From Syntrophobacter sp963666995 (GTDB lineage Bacteria; Desulfobacterota; Syntrophobacteria; Syntrophobacterales; Syntrophobacteraceae), in assembly GCA_963666995.1 (NCBI GenBank), contig OY762941.1:3410001-3474000 (forward strand): DNA of 64,000 bases, given 5' to 3'. Position numbers and translations under genes: made by a program. The notes under the pieces were generated by a model. The model worked only from the letters and a program-made list of their open reading frames with translations. It did no database searches and was not told the DNA's origin. Of the stretch, positions 46,136 through 55,218 are shown piece by piece (the stretch's first letter is position 1; the number at the start of each line of letters is the position of its first letter).

Positions 46136-47271
46136 GCCTCTTCACAGATTTTTAACAAATCTTCCCATGTGGCCGGACGAGGATTGGACAAAAGACAGGC
46201 ATCGTTAACCGCCATCTTGCAAAGCTTCGGCAGCTTCGCGGCGTCCTGAACTATTTCCCTGAGATGTACGGGTACCCCTAGAGACCGGCAATATTCCTGG
46301 AGTTTCTCTATTCCGGCGAGAGCGGTTGCGTGGGAGGAGCGGCGTCGCTTTCCGAGCACCACCTCGCCGACCGTCGCCATCTTTTCGACACATACCGGAA
46401 GATTGAAGCTCATAACCCATGGCAGGAGCACCGGATGAACCAGCCCATGAAGCGTATCGAACATCCCGCCAAGGGAATGGGCGAGGGCATGCTCGGCGCC
46501 CAGGCTGGCGTTGCTGAAGGCCATGGCGGCGGCAGTGCTCGCGCTGCTCAATTGCTCGAGGCTGTCCAGGCTCCGCGTCTCCAGCGCCTCCTGCAGGTAC
46601 TGCATGATCAACTGAATTGCCTTGATCGACTGTATTTCAGTGAACGGAGAGGCGATCTTGGAAACATAGGCTTCAATTGCATGGCACAGGGCATCGATTG
46701 CGGAGGCGATAATCAATTTTCGAGTTTTGGTCTGCAGTATCAGGGGATCGATGATTGAGAAATTCGGGACCAGGGTGCGGCTGATAATAGTCATTTTCAC
46801 CTTACGGCGGACATCGGTGATGATGGCAAACTGAGTGATGTCCGAACCGCTTCCCGCTGTGGATGGGAGAAATACCATGGGAGGCAGTGCCCGCTTTATA
46901 CGGTTGGCGCCTTCGTAATCGCCAATGTTGCCCCCGTTGCTTGCAACGAGCGCAATGCCCTTCGCGGCGTCCATGGGACTCCCGCCCCCGAGCGCAATGA
47001 CCACATCGGCCTCTTCCCGCTTGTAAATCTCAACCCCTTTTTCTATCTGGAAATCACGCGGGTTGGATGCGATATCGTTATAGTAGACCCAGCGGAGTTT
47101 TTCCCTCTCGAAGGTTTCTGTTACATGGGCGACCCATCCCGCCTGCTCCAATCCGGGGTCGCTGACCAGAAATACTTTTTTTGCTCCGAGCCGGCGGGCG
47201 CATCGACCCACGTAACCCATGCTGCCCCGACCGAATAGAATCTCGGGAATGGAAAATCTGCGCAACTCCAT
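46129..47271 (-). CDS. Iron-containing alcohol dehydrogenase
   Basis: A 380-aa type III alcohol dehydrogenase. NAD site GGGSPMDAAKGIALVAS, the conserved FLPSTAGSGSDITQFAI, and the iron-ligand region with SIDALCHAIEAY-like text (ASAIDALCHAIEAYVS) and ALAHSLGGMFDTLHGLVH are all present. It oxidises alcohols or reduces aldehydes. As first gene of the operon with the kinase and regulator and next to aor, it probably supplies aldehyde to AOR or consumes it. It overlaps the kinase by 7 bp. Confidence 0.93.
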   Translation of the reverse strand: MELRRFSIPEILFGRGSMGYVGRCARRLGAKKVFLVSDPGLEQAGWVAHVTETFEREKLRWVYYNDIASNPRDFQIEKGVEIYKREEADVVIALGGGSPMDAAKGIALVASNGGNIGDYEGANRIKRALPPMVFLPSTAGSGSDITQFAIITDVRRKVKMTIISRTLVPNFSIIDPLILQTKTRKLIIASAIDALCHAIEAYVSKIASPFTEIQSIKAIQLIMQYLQEALETRSLDSLEQLSSASTAAAMAFSNASLGAEHALAHSLGGMFDTLHGLVHPVLLPWVMSFNLPVCVEKMATVGEVVLGKRRRSSHATALAGIEKLQEYCRSLGVPVHLREIVQDAAKLPKLCKMAVNDACLLSNPRPATWEDLLKICEEAW

Positions 47272-47840
47272 TCTGAATCCACCTCGCTTCCGATTGTCCC
47301 TGTGCGAATCTTTCTGTGGTTACGCCTATCATACCAATGTGAATAAAAAAAACAATCGCTGATCCGGTCCATTGATACATTTTCGAAAGAGCGGCTGATG
47401 GTTTTGTGGGTGCAAAGTCCGCAGAGAAAACGCGGACAAGGGGTTTTTCGTGTGCACCGGAAAATCCCCGGCCAACCCGGTCGATCGGTCGGTCCGGACT
47501 CCGGCATGTACTTTTCCAAAAAAGATTCTCCATCCATTCAATAACGTTTGTCAATCCGGAAATCTTCCCGGTGGGGGACTGCCGGTCGAAGGGGACCAAT
47601 TTCCCCTTCAGTCCGGCGCGGCGGCAGAGTGGAACATGTTTCCCCTGCGATACACACCAACCGCTCCGGTTCTCTTTTTGAACTCTTTATCGAGCTGTGG
47701 TAGTAAAAATAATAGCTTGGGAAATCAACACGACAATGGACTGTGCTCCGGCCGGCGCTGTTCAGGTTCCAGCCGGAGTCCTTGAGACCGCAGGCGGTGC
47801 TGAGCGGCAGTGCAGGGTGGCACGTGAAGGAGCAGCAGAG
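47272..47840. other. Intergenic, 569 bp, divergent promoters
   Basis: Divergent interval between the alcohol dehydrogenase and frdA. No gene is supported; frames here lack family motifs and ribosome sites. No sigma-54 site upstream of the dehydrogenase is seen. Confidence 0.4.
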
Positions 47841-49525
47841 ATGATCATGCATGAGGTACTGGTTGTAGGGGGAGGGCTTGCGGGCCTCATGGCCGCGCTC
47901 GGCGTTTCGGGCACAGCCGATGTCGCCGTCCTGAGCAAGCTCTATCCGACCCGATCCCACAGCGGCGCGGCGCAGGGGGGATTCAATGCGGTCCTCGGTG
48001 AGAACGACTGCATCGATGCCCATGTTTTCGATACGGTGAAGGGGAGCGATTACCTTGGGGACCAGAACGCGATCGAGGTGCTGTGCTCGGATGGCCCGCA
48101 GGTGATCCTTGAACTCGAAAAAATGGGGGTGCCCTGGAATCGGCGGGCCGACGGCGGCATTGCCCAACGCTCCCTTGGCGGGGCCGGTTTTCCGCGTGCG
48201 TGCTTTGCCGCCGATTTTTCCGGACACGTTGTCCTGCATACGCTCTATGAGCAGGCCCTCAGGCAGGGGATCAAAATCTATCCGGAGTGGTACCTGCTGG
48301 AACTCCTGGTTGAAGACGGACGAGTGGCGGGCGCAGTCGTCTACGATCTCGCGCAGGCCAGGATCGAAATCATCCGCGCTAAGCAGATCGTCCTCGCCAC
48401 GGGCGGATATGGCCGGGCATTTTTCAAAACGACAAACGGGCACGCCAATACGGGAGACGGCATGGCCATCGCCTACCGGGCGGGCGCCGTGCTCTCCGAC
48501 ATGGAGTTCGTGCAGTTCCATCCGACGACGCTCTACGGGACGAACATCCTCATCTCCGAGGCCGCCCGAGGAGAAGGGGGGTACCTGCGTAACACGGACG
48601 GAGAACGGTTTATGGCCAGGTATGCACCGGAGAAGATGGAGCTTGCTCCCCGAGATGTGGTATCGAGGGCCATTTTTAAGGAAATAAAGGAGGGCCGGGG
48701 ATTCGAAGGACACTTCGTTCACCTGGACCTTACGCATCTCGGTGAGGCTGTCGTATCGGAGCGGCTGCCCCAGGTGAGAGACCTCGCCATCCGGTACGGG
48801 GGGGTTGACCCGGCGAGCGTCCCCATGCCCATCGAGCCGGCGCAGCACTACAGCATGGGCGGAGTGCGGACCGACGTCTGGGGAATGACCACCCTTCCGG
48901 GGCTGCTTGCGGCGGGCGAAGCTGCAAATGTCAGCGTGCACGGAGCCAACCGGCTGGGAGGAAATTCGCTGCTTGAAACCGTCGTGTTCGGCAGGCGGAC
49001 GGGAAAGAAGGCCGGCGAACTCGTATGCGGAGAGCCGTGGCCGCGGCTCTCCAACGAAACGTCAAGGCATGCTCTAGACTCTTGGAATGCACTCATTTCG
49101 GCGCAGCGCCGGGAATCACCTCAGGATGACAACACCTTCGCCATTCGCCGTGAGATGACAGCGCTCATGACCAACCAGGTTGGAGTCTTCAGGGTCGGGA
49201 GCGAGCTTGGGGATGCGGTGATGCGCCTGGGGCAGCTCAGGGATCGTTTTCAGAGGCTTTCCCTCCGGTCGGACGGCAGCCCTTCAATTATGGCCTCATG
49301 GATTATCTCGAGGTCGGTTATCTTCTCGACTTATCTGAAATTATCGCCCGCGGAGCGCTTGCGAGGACCGAAAGCAGGGGTGCTCATTACCGGTTGGATT
49401 ATCCCCGGCGGGACGATCGGAATTGGCTGCGCCACACCTTCGTGCGCCGTGGAGACGACGGACCGCAGTTCAGCGCCGGTCCTGTTTCCATCACGCGCTA
49501 CGAGCCGCGGGAGAGGGGATACTGA
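47841..49525 (+). pseudogene. frdA: Fumarate reductase/succinate dehydrogenase flavoprotein with a frameshift
   Basis: About 561 codons if corrected. FAD motif HEVLVVGGGLAGLMAAL is at the start, covalent-FAD His region PTRSHSGAAQGGFN, and active-site HGANRLGGNSLLETV. The gene is intact to about 49279. The conserved C-terminus (NYGLMDYLEVGYLLDLSE to RYEPRERGY, stop 49523-49525) is in a different frame: reading must slip -1 at AGCCCTTC (49278-49285), where a run of three C should be four. The uncorrected frame runs on without stop into frdB. Could be a sequencing error, a decayed gene or a true slip. ATG follows AAGGAG. Confidence 0.8.
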
Positions 49526-49526
49526 G

Positions 49527-50174
49527 ATGGAAATAACACTCAAAATATGTCGATTCGATCCCATGGAGGATACCGCTCCCAGGTACCAGGAATTCAAGGT
49601 CGGCGTCGAAGAAAACCAGACTGTTCTCGATGCGCTGCTGCTCGCCTGGCAGCAGGACCCCGGTCTCTCCTTTCGGAGATCCTGCCGGAGCGCGATTTGC
49701 GGCTCATGTGCGGTCCGGATAAACGGACAACCCGCCCTTGCCTGTCAAACACTGATCCGGCAAGCTGCCGCCGGCGGCGGTCCCGTGACTCTCGATCCCC
49801 TTTCCCATTTCATGCAACTGAAAGACCTCGTGGTGGAACTGGATCCTTTCTTCGAATCCCTGAAAGCCGCCGTCCCGTGGCTCGTCCTGCGCGAAGATTA
49901 CAGCGGCCGGATGGCGCCCGAGATTGCCCGCAAGCTGGAGGCGCCGGCAACCTGCATCCTTTGCGGGATCTGCGATGCCGAACTCGATAAGGAGGGAAAC
50001 ATCAAGGCGGCCAGCCTGGTCAAATCATTGCGCCATGCCCAGGATCCGCGCGACGCCCTCGGCATGCACCGCCTCCGGCTCCTGCAGGTGCCGCCGGAGG
50101 TTCTGAAGCTCTTTATCAGGCTGCTTCCCGAAAAATGCCCCAAGGGGATAAAGATGTCTGAAGATATCGGGTGA
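49527..50174 (+). CDS. frdB: Fumarate reductase/succinate dehydrogenase iron-sulfur subunit, divergent
   Basis: A 215-aa protein. The plant-type [2Fe-2S] domain is intact (SCRSAICGSCAVRINGQPAL). The second half begins CILCGICDAEL but has Leu where the fourth Cys of the cluster is expected, and the final region retains only CPKGI without its partner cysteines. Typical FrdB proteins have two more clusters there. The gene starts 1 bp after the corrected frdA stop. No anchor subunit (frdC) is nearby. It may be non-functional or may have altered cluster content. Confidence 0.75.
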   Translation: MEITLKICRFDPMEDTAPRYQEFKVGVEENQTVLDALLLAWQQDPGLSFRRSCRSAICGSCAVRINGQPALACQTLIRQAAAGGGPVTLDPLSHFMQLKDLVVELDPFFESLKAAVPWLVLREDYSGRMAPEIARKLEAPATCILCGICDAELDKEGNIKAASLVKSLRHAQDPRDALGMHRLRLLQVPPEVLKLFIRLLPEKCPKGIKMSEDIG

Positions 50175-50499
50175 TTCCCGTCTTATGATGAATGAGATTG
50201 TCGCCCAACCAGAATCCAGGGAAAGATGAGCTGTTTGTACAGGTACCTCACGCGGGCGCTATTGCCGGGTGCCGGCGTCGTTAATTGGAATTATCCAATG
50301 ATTTCAAACAGACTGGATTCTGGATTTTATGAGAAGGTCAGAAGCAAAGTGAGCTAACTTAAGAGTATAATTCACTTTTCGATCGTTTTGTCTGCATTCC
50401 CACGCAGGAGCGTGGGAACGAGGCACACTTCGTGGACTCCGGCCCGCCGGGAAATTCATCCCGCAAGAGGCCGGTAACGGCAGGGGAGGCGAAGTTCCA
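50175..50499. other. Intergenic, 325 bp, with a short repeat
   Basis: Between frdB and the PrpD gene. It carries the inverted repeat at 50397-50418; otherwise no gene is seen. Confidence 0.4.
50397..50418. repeat. Palindromic repeat, TTCCCACGC...GCGTGGGAA
   Basis: A perfect 9-bp inverted repeat with a 4-nt loop. The 18 bases from 50389 (TGTCTGCATTCCCACGCA) recur at 53719-53736 without the second arm. This looks like a dispersed REP-like element. Confidence 0.65.
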
Positions 50500-51840
50500 A
50501 TGTTGAGTTCAAAGCTGGCCGATTTTATCGATGCACTGAGATACGCGGATCTTCCGAGGGAAACGGTTGGGATGGCGCGGCTGGCCTTTCTGGACTGGCT
50601 GGGCTCAGCGGTGCGGGGCGGCGCCGAAAAGCCGGCGGAAATGGCGTTGTCCGTTATACGCGCTCAGGGAGGCCTGCCCCAGTCAACCCTTATTCCCACG
50701 GGGGAAAAGACTTCGGCCCTTAACGCGGCCCTTGGGAACGGCATAGCGTGTCACATCGTGGAGCTTGACGACGTGCACCGCGGATCGATTGTCCACGCCG
50801 CAGCGGCGGTTATGCCCGCGGCTCTTGCCGCCGCCGAGATGGTGCATGCAAGCGGCCGGAGGCTCGTCGAGGCGATCGTGGCCGGCTATGAGCTGGCGGT
50901 CCGGGTTGGAGAGGCCGTCAGTCCGTCTCATTATTACTATTGGCACAATACGGGGACGTGCGGGACCTTCGGCGCGTGTGCCGCGGCGGGGAAGCTCCTC
51001 GGACTGGACAGGCAGCAGATGGTCTGGGCGCTCGGCAACGCAGGCACTCAGGCCGCGGGGCTCTGGGAGTTCCTGAGCGATGGGGCGATGTCAAAACACC
51101 TCCATCCGGGGAAGGCTGCCCAAAACGGGCTCCTTTCGGTTCTGCTGGCAAAGGAAGGCTTTACCGGCGCTTCGGCAATCCTGGAAGGCCAAAAGGGATT
51201 CTGCCGGGCAATGGCACCCAGGTTCGATCTCGCAAGGATCACCGACGGCCTCGGCAAACCTCCCTACAAAGTCGAGGAAAACTCGTTCAAGATACATGCT
51301 TCCTGCCGCCATACCCACCCGACCGTGGACATCCTGCTGGATCTCGTTCCACGCCATGGGATCCAACCTTCGGAGGTCCTCGGCATTACCGTCCGAACCT
51401 ACCGGACAGCACTTGAAATAACTGAAAACTTCGACCCCCGGACAATATACGCGGCAAAGTTCAGCCTTCCCTTTTGTGCCGCACTGGCGTTGAAGCGCGG
51501 AGGCTGCCGGCTGGAAGATTTTTCAGAGGAGAACCTTCAGGACGCTGAAATCCGCGGCCTGATGAACAGAGTTCGGCTCATTGCCGATGACGCCCTCGAT
51601 GCGCTGCACCCTGCAAAATGGGCTGCCGTTGTGGAGGTGGCCATGCGGTCGGGCGAGGTCTTTTCGGGTCGTACGGACTATCCCAGGGGCGATCCGGAAA
51701 ACCCGGTGGACGATGAAGCCCTGGCGGCGAAGTTCTACCGGCTGGTTCTTGGCATGAGGGAGAAACGATGGGCGGAAGCCGCATGCCGGGCCGTCATGAA
51801 TCTGGAAGCCGTACAGGATGTGGCTGAGTTGCTCTCGTGA
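50500..51840 (+). CDS. MmgE/PrpD family protein
   Basis: A 446-aa protein of the 2-methylcitrate dehydratase/aconitate-decarboxylase fold. Recognisable: LAFLDWLGSAVRGG near residue 28, GNGIACHIVELDDVHRGS, HNTGTCGTFGACAAAGKLLG and KLHPGKAAQNG-like KHLHPGKAAQNGLLSV. Members act on citrate-type acids; propionate metabolism is the best known role, but the substrate here is unknown. Single gene, no prpB or prpC beside it. Confidence 0.85.
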   Translation: MLSSKLADFIDALRYADLPRETVGMARLAFLDWLGSAVRGGAEKPAEMALSVIRAQGGLPQSTLIPTGEKTSALNAALGNGIACHIVELDDVHRGSIVHAAAAVMPAALAAAEMVHASGRRLVEAIVAGYELAVRVGEAVSPSHYYYWHNTGTCGTFGACAAAGKLLGLDRQQMVWALGNAGTQAAGLWEFLSDGAMSKHLHPGKAAQNGLLSVLLAKEGFTGASAILEGQKGFCRAMAPRFDLARITDGLGKPPYKVEENSFKIHASCRHTHPTVDILLDLVPRHGIQPSEVLGITVRTYRTALEITENFDPRTIYAAKFSLPFCAALALKRGGCRLEDFSEENLQDAEIRGLMNRVRLIADDALDALHPAKWAAVVEVAMRSGEVFSGRTDYPRGDPENPVDDEALAAKFYRLVLGMREKRWAEAACRAVMNLEAVQDVAELLS

Positions 51841-51990
51841 CGCATGCATCACAAGGAGGGTTTCTCCGACATGGGACGCGCAGTTGAATGAAGGCAGGCC
51901 GGGAAAGCCGGGCCGCTTTTTGCCAACCGCGTGAATGTTGGGGGAAACACTTGGCGGTGCGGAACCGATTGGGGATTTGATGCCTCAAGC

Positions 51991-52035
51991 TCTCATGTTC
52001 CCGGGCCGGCTTTTTGCCGGCCCGGGAACATGAGA
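51991..52035. repeat. Perfect 20-bp stem hairpin with T5 loop
   Basis: TCTCATGTTCCCGGGCCGGC (51991-52010), loop TTTTT, then its exact complement at 52016-52035. It lies between the PrpD gene and the 40-aa gene, which read toward each other, and could be a bidirectional terminator, though no U-run follows on either side. Exceptionally stable. Confidence 0.8.
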
Positions 52036-52062
52036 TCGGATACTGGAAAGCAGCGATGGGGA

Positions 52063-52185
52063 CTAGCAGTCACAATTCTCTTCGTGTCCTACGAGGAGCA
52101 TCTCGAGAGTCTCGCGCTCTTCCCTTTCCTTCAATGCTGTCCGATCAACATTTTCCGTGTAACGTTCTTTGCTTTTACATTTCAT
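52063..52185 (-). CDS. 40-aa charged protein with terminal Cys
   Basis: Minus-strand gene with a textbook ribosome site (TAGGAGGGTGTC before ATG). It encodes MKCKSKERYTENVDRTALKE, then a Glu/Arg-rich helix, ending NCDC and TAG. Cys at residue 3 and a C-terminal C-x-C could bind metal. The upstream 70 bp are AT-rich and include TTGACT and AATAAT-like boxes. No family recognised. Base context (strong site, low GC start) argues it is real. Confidence 0.65.
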   Translation of the reverse strand: MKCKSKERYTENVDRTALKEREERETLEMLLVGHEENCDC

Positions 52186-52756
52186 GACACCCTCCTATTT
52201 TACCAGATCAGTCAATCGTTATTATCTAATAAACCATTTCCAATCGACCCTAACATAAGAGCATGCCGTCTTTTGTCAATAGGGCAATCATGCGGTTCAT
52301 AAGTCATGGGGGCTGTTGCCCAAAGGAAATGCGGAGGCCGCAAGAAACCAGGATTCGTCATTCCGGCAGGCTTTAGGGGTTTTAGTGCGTCTGTAACCGG
52401 AACATAAGGCCGGCATTCTCCCGGCCGTAAATCTGAGCTGTGAACCGGGCGCGGCCTTTACCGTTTGCCGTATCCCCTGTATATTGCTGCGCATTGAATA
52501 GGGTTTCCTGCGACGGCGCGTGTCTGCGGTGCGCCGGGCATCACCTGCGGGAGCCGGCTTCAGGCCCGCGCGTTTTGCGGGAAAAGCCCGAAGAATCCCT
52601 CGATTCGGGAACAATGGGAAGGCCCTTGCGCGGTGCGATCCTGCGTGCGCGAACGTCCGGGATTGCGGGCTCGGGATTTGATGGTTAAAGACCCGGATAC
52701 CGGGAATGTTCCGGTGCGGTGCGATGACCGTGTTTATATCCTTTTGAGGAGCGACG
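52186..52756. other. Intergenic, 571 bp, repeat remnants
   Basis: Divergent region between the 40-aa gene and the rhomboid. It contains CTGTTGCCCAAAGGAAA (52313-52329), which recurs at 53700-53716. No gene is seen in it; long frames are GC-bias artefacts. Confidence 0.45.
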
Positions 52757-53611
52757 ATGGAGAACCAAGGGAGACGTTCGATTTTGTGCCCCAATTGCGG
52801 AAGACTGATCAGCATTGATGAATCGCCGTGCCCGCACTGCGGATTGAAGAATCCGGGTTCGCGATTGCGGAATATTTTCCCGATGAGAGCGCTGCTCCAG
52901 GATGACCGGGTTATAAGGAACATCATTTACCTGAATGCAGCGATGTTCATCCTGTCGATCGTCATAAACCCGTCATCGACGGGGTTCTCCATGAACCCTT
53001 TCGACTTTTTCTCTCCCGGCAGCAGAAGCCTGCTGCTCCTGGGGGCAACGGGCAGAATCCCCATCGACCGGTTCCATCGCTGGTGGACGCTCCTGTCTGC
53101 GACTTATCTGCATGCAAGCATTCTCCACATACTCTTCAATATGATCGCGTTCCGTCAGATTGCCCCTCTCATCCTCCAGGAATATGGCGTATACAGGATG
53201 GTTTCCATTTTCACCCTGAGCGGTGTCGGGGGTTACCTGGTTTCCTACCTTGCCGGAGTTCCTTTCACGTTGGGCGCGTCGGCGGCTGTTTGCGGCCTGA
53301 TCGGCGCGGCGCTGTTTTTCGGGAAGAGCAGAGGAGGGTACTTCGGTCAGATGGTGTACCGACAGGTCGGCGGCTGGGCGATCGGAATTTTCGTCTTCGG
53401 TTTCCTGTTCCCGGGCATCAATAACTGGGCTCACGGCGGAGGGCTGATTTGCGGTGTTATATCGGGATTCCTCCTGGGCTATCACGACCGGAATACCGAA
53501 GACTCCTTTCATAAGACCCTGGCCTTTATTTGTATCCTTGCCACCCTGGGGACCCTTATCTGGGCAGTCGGCTCGTCTTTCATCGTTCTGTTTTACCCCG
53601 GCCTGGCATGA
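52757..53611 (+). CDS. Rhomboid intramembrane serine protease with N-terminal zinc ribbon
   Basis: A 284-aa protein. A zinc ribbon (ILCPNCGRLISIDESPCPHC) occupies residues 9-30. Six or seven membrane segments follow. The catalytic Ser lies in GASAAVCGLIGA (residue about 176) and the His in NNWAHGGGLICG. HASILHILFNM is the conserved helix. Rhomboids cleave membrane proteins within the bilayer. A GAGGAGCGACG site precedes the ATG. Single gene, substrates unknown. Confidence 0.9.
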   Translation: MENQGRRSILCPNCGRLISIDESPCPHCGLKNPGSRLRNIFPMRALLQDDRVIRNIIYLNAAMFILSIVINPSSTGFSMNPFDFFSPGSRSLLLLGATGRIPIDRFHRWWTLLSATYLHASILHILFNMIAFRQIAPLILQEYGVYRMVSIFTLSGVGGYLVSYLAGVPFTLGASAAVCGLIGAALFFGKSRGGYFGQMVYRQVGGWAIGIFVFGFLFPGINNWAHGGGLICGVISGFLLGYHDRNTEDSFHKTLAFICILATLGTLIWAVGSSFIVLFYPGLA

Positions 53612-53866
53612 TTCCGGTGGTTCCAGGGTGCAGGATTCCTTGCTATTCCTTCCGACCTGACGGAGTTGCTGACACAGGGCAGTGCCATTCACTCCGCGAC
53701 TGTTGCCCAAAGGAAAAGTGTCTGCATTCCCACGCATCAGCTATAGCCGTACTTCTCCGGGTCTTGCGCAAAAGGCGTACCTTAATGGAAACTCTGCTGA
53801 TTTATTTCCCGGGGGGATTTCCTCAAAAGGCTCACTAACAGAATTGCAACCGTGTAAATAAAACTT

Positions 53867-53880
53867 AATATTATAATATT
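53867..53880. promoter_or_regulatory. AT-rich palindrome, first copy
   Basis: AATATTATAATATT is a 14-bp perfect palindrome. An identical copy (extended to 16 bp, ...AT) is at 54044-54057, 177 bp away. Such paired palindromes in an otherwise GC-rich region look like an operator, probably for the adjacent GntR regulator. Confidence 0.5.
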
Positions 53881-54043
53881 ATCGGATTTGCAGCATTTTC
53901 CCCGGCGGGCAGAGTCGAACTTCTTACTTTCGTCTGTGGACGAAAGCAGGTGAACGCCGTGTCTGTAAATGCTTCCGGCGTGATCTGATACCGGATCGCC
54001 CTCAACAATGCAGCCGGTGGTCTTATGAATTGCGTCATTCAAA

Positions 54044-54057
54044 AATATTATAATATT
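54044..54057. promoter_or_regulatory. AT-rich palindrome, second copy
   Basis: Identical AATATTATAATATT, 14 bp before a predicted -35 box. Its position beside the promoter suits repression or activation by the downstream GntR-type protein. Confidence 0.5.
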
Positions 54058-54071
54058 ATGTGTTGATTCTC

Positions 54072-54101
54072 TTGACATCCATGCCTCTTCTCTTCTATAA
54101 A
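54072..54101 (+). promoter_or_regulatory. Predicted sigma-70 promoter of the GntR gene
   Basis: TTGACA (54072-54077) and TATAAA (54096-54101), spaced by 18 bp. A near-consensus match with a start point about 200 bp before the gene. Confidence 0.6.
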
Positions 54102-54306
54102 TTTCCCGGGCGTTAGAAGGTCAAACCCTGGAAGTGCTGTTGGGACACCGGATGCATGGGATTCCCGCCGGTGTTGTTCTCTTTCCCGTTCCGGCACTCC
54201 AAGCCGGTTCTCAACATGCGTGTGAACTTTCCCATACACCCGGTCGGTAATTGGGGTGTGGCTTGAAACGCCCTGTCGGCTGAAGTCCTGGAGGAAAAGA
54301 AAAAGC

Positions 54307-55218
54307 ATGTTCAAAGCCGCCCACAAAGCGCAGAAGATTTCATATTATTTGGTCGAACAGATCCGTAATGCGATTCTTACCGGCGAATTCAAGCCCGGTG
54401 ACCGGCTGGCGTCCGAAAAGGAGTTGACCGACCAGTTCCAGGTCAGCAAGGGAAGCGTTCGAGAGGCTATCCGAGTGCTGGAGGTAATGGGGCTCATCAC
54501 GGTCCGAAAGGGTATTGGAGGCGGCATCTTCGCTGCTGAAGTGGATATGAACACCACGATTCACAGCCTCACCAACTTCCTGCATTTCAAGAATGTGTCC
54601 ATCGCGGATATCACCATGTTTCGCTGCTTCGTGGAGCCTCCCCTGGCACAAATCGCCGCGTTGAGAACTGATGAGGCCGATATGCTGCGGCTGGAGAAAA
54701 TGACCGACGACGAGGTGGCCAACCGCACTTCCACAGAGACCATGGGTATCGGCTTTCATCGCGACCTCGCCAGGTTTTCTGAAAATCCTCTTGTCATTTT
54801 ACTGATGGATTTCATTGAGAGCCTGCTCGCGGACATTAAGGTTGAGTTGCAGCCGGGGCCTGACTTTTATGAAGACGTGGGAAGATGTCATTACAAGATT
54901 CTGGAGTGCTTTAAACGAAAAGACGGAATCGGTGCCAAAAGGGAAATGATGGAACACATTCTCCATGTGGGAAATCATCTGGCCAGGCTGGCGGGGGTTG
55001 CGCCGTTCGATCCAGCGGGTATGGAATCGGAAGGCTCCGGCAACGCCGTGACGGATCAGCTTCGGTCCCTTTCACTGCTCAATATCCAGGAAATTTTAAA
55101 TTCGTCACCAAGCGGTAATCCTGAGCGTTCGAGACTGGTTCTGAAACATATAGGTACCGGTGATCTGTACTTGATGCAGTTCAAAGACAGCTCGACGGGT
55201 GAAGCGGTCAAAGACTGA
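54307..55218 (+). CDS. FadR/GntR-family regulator with FCD domain
   Basis: A 303-aa regulator. The winged HTH covers residues 10-80 (FKPGDRLASEKELTDQFQVS and GSVREAIRVLEVMGLITVRKG). An all-helical FCD domain follows, with metal-site His/Asp in MGIGFHRDLARFSENP. FCD regulators respond to organic or amino acids. ATG at 54307 matches the domain start; the upstream frame from 54256 is rejected. It is the first gene of the cluster with the ABC transporter and dehydrogenases, which it probably controls. Confidence 0.9.
   Translation: MFKAAHKAQKISYYLVEQIRNAILTGEFKPGDRLASEKELTDQFQVSKGSVREAIRVLEVMGLITVRKGIGGGIFAAEVDMNTTIHSLTNFLHFKNVSIADITMFRCFVEPPLAQIAALRTDEADMLRLEKMTDDEVANRTSTETMGIGFHRDLARFSENPLVILLMDFIESLLADIKVELQPGPDFYEDVGRCHYKILECFKRKDGIGAKREMMEHILHVGNHLARLAGVAPFDPAGMESEGSGNAVTDQLRSLSLLNIQEILNSSPSGNPERSRLVLKHIGTGDLYLMQFKDSSTGEAVKD

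Larger units (their letters stand above)
53612..54306. other. Long regulatory gap before the GntR gene, 695 bp
   Basis: No gene is supported. It contains repeat remnants (53700-53736), two identical AT palindromes (53867-53880 and 54044-54057), and a sigma-70-type promoter (54072-54101). The leader from the promoter to the GntR start is about 200 bp. Confidence 0.5.

Noticed and set aside
47538..48941. 467-codon minus-strand frame over frdA
   Set aside because: Antisense to the recognised FrdA flavoprotein motifs.
52297..52926. 209-codon minus-strand frame before the rhomboid gene
   Set aside because: Overlaps the rhomboid start and a repeat remnant; no motif or ribosome site.
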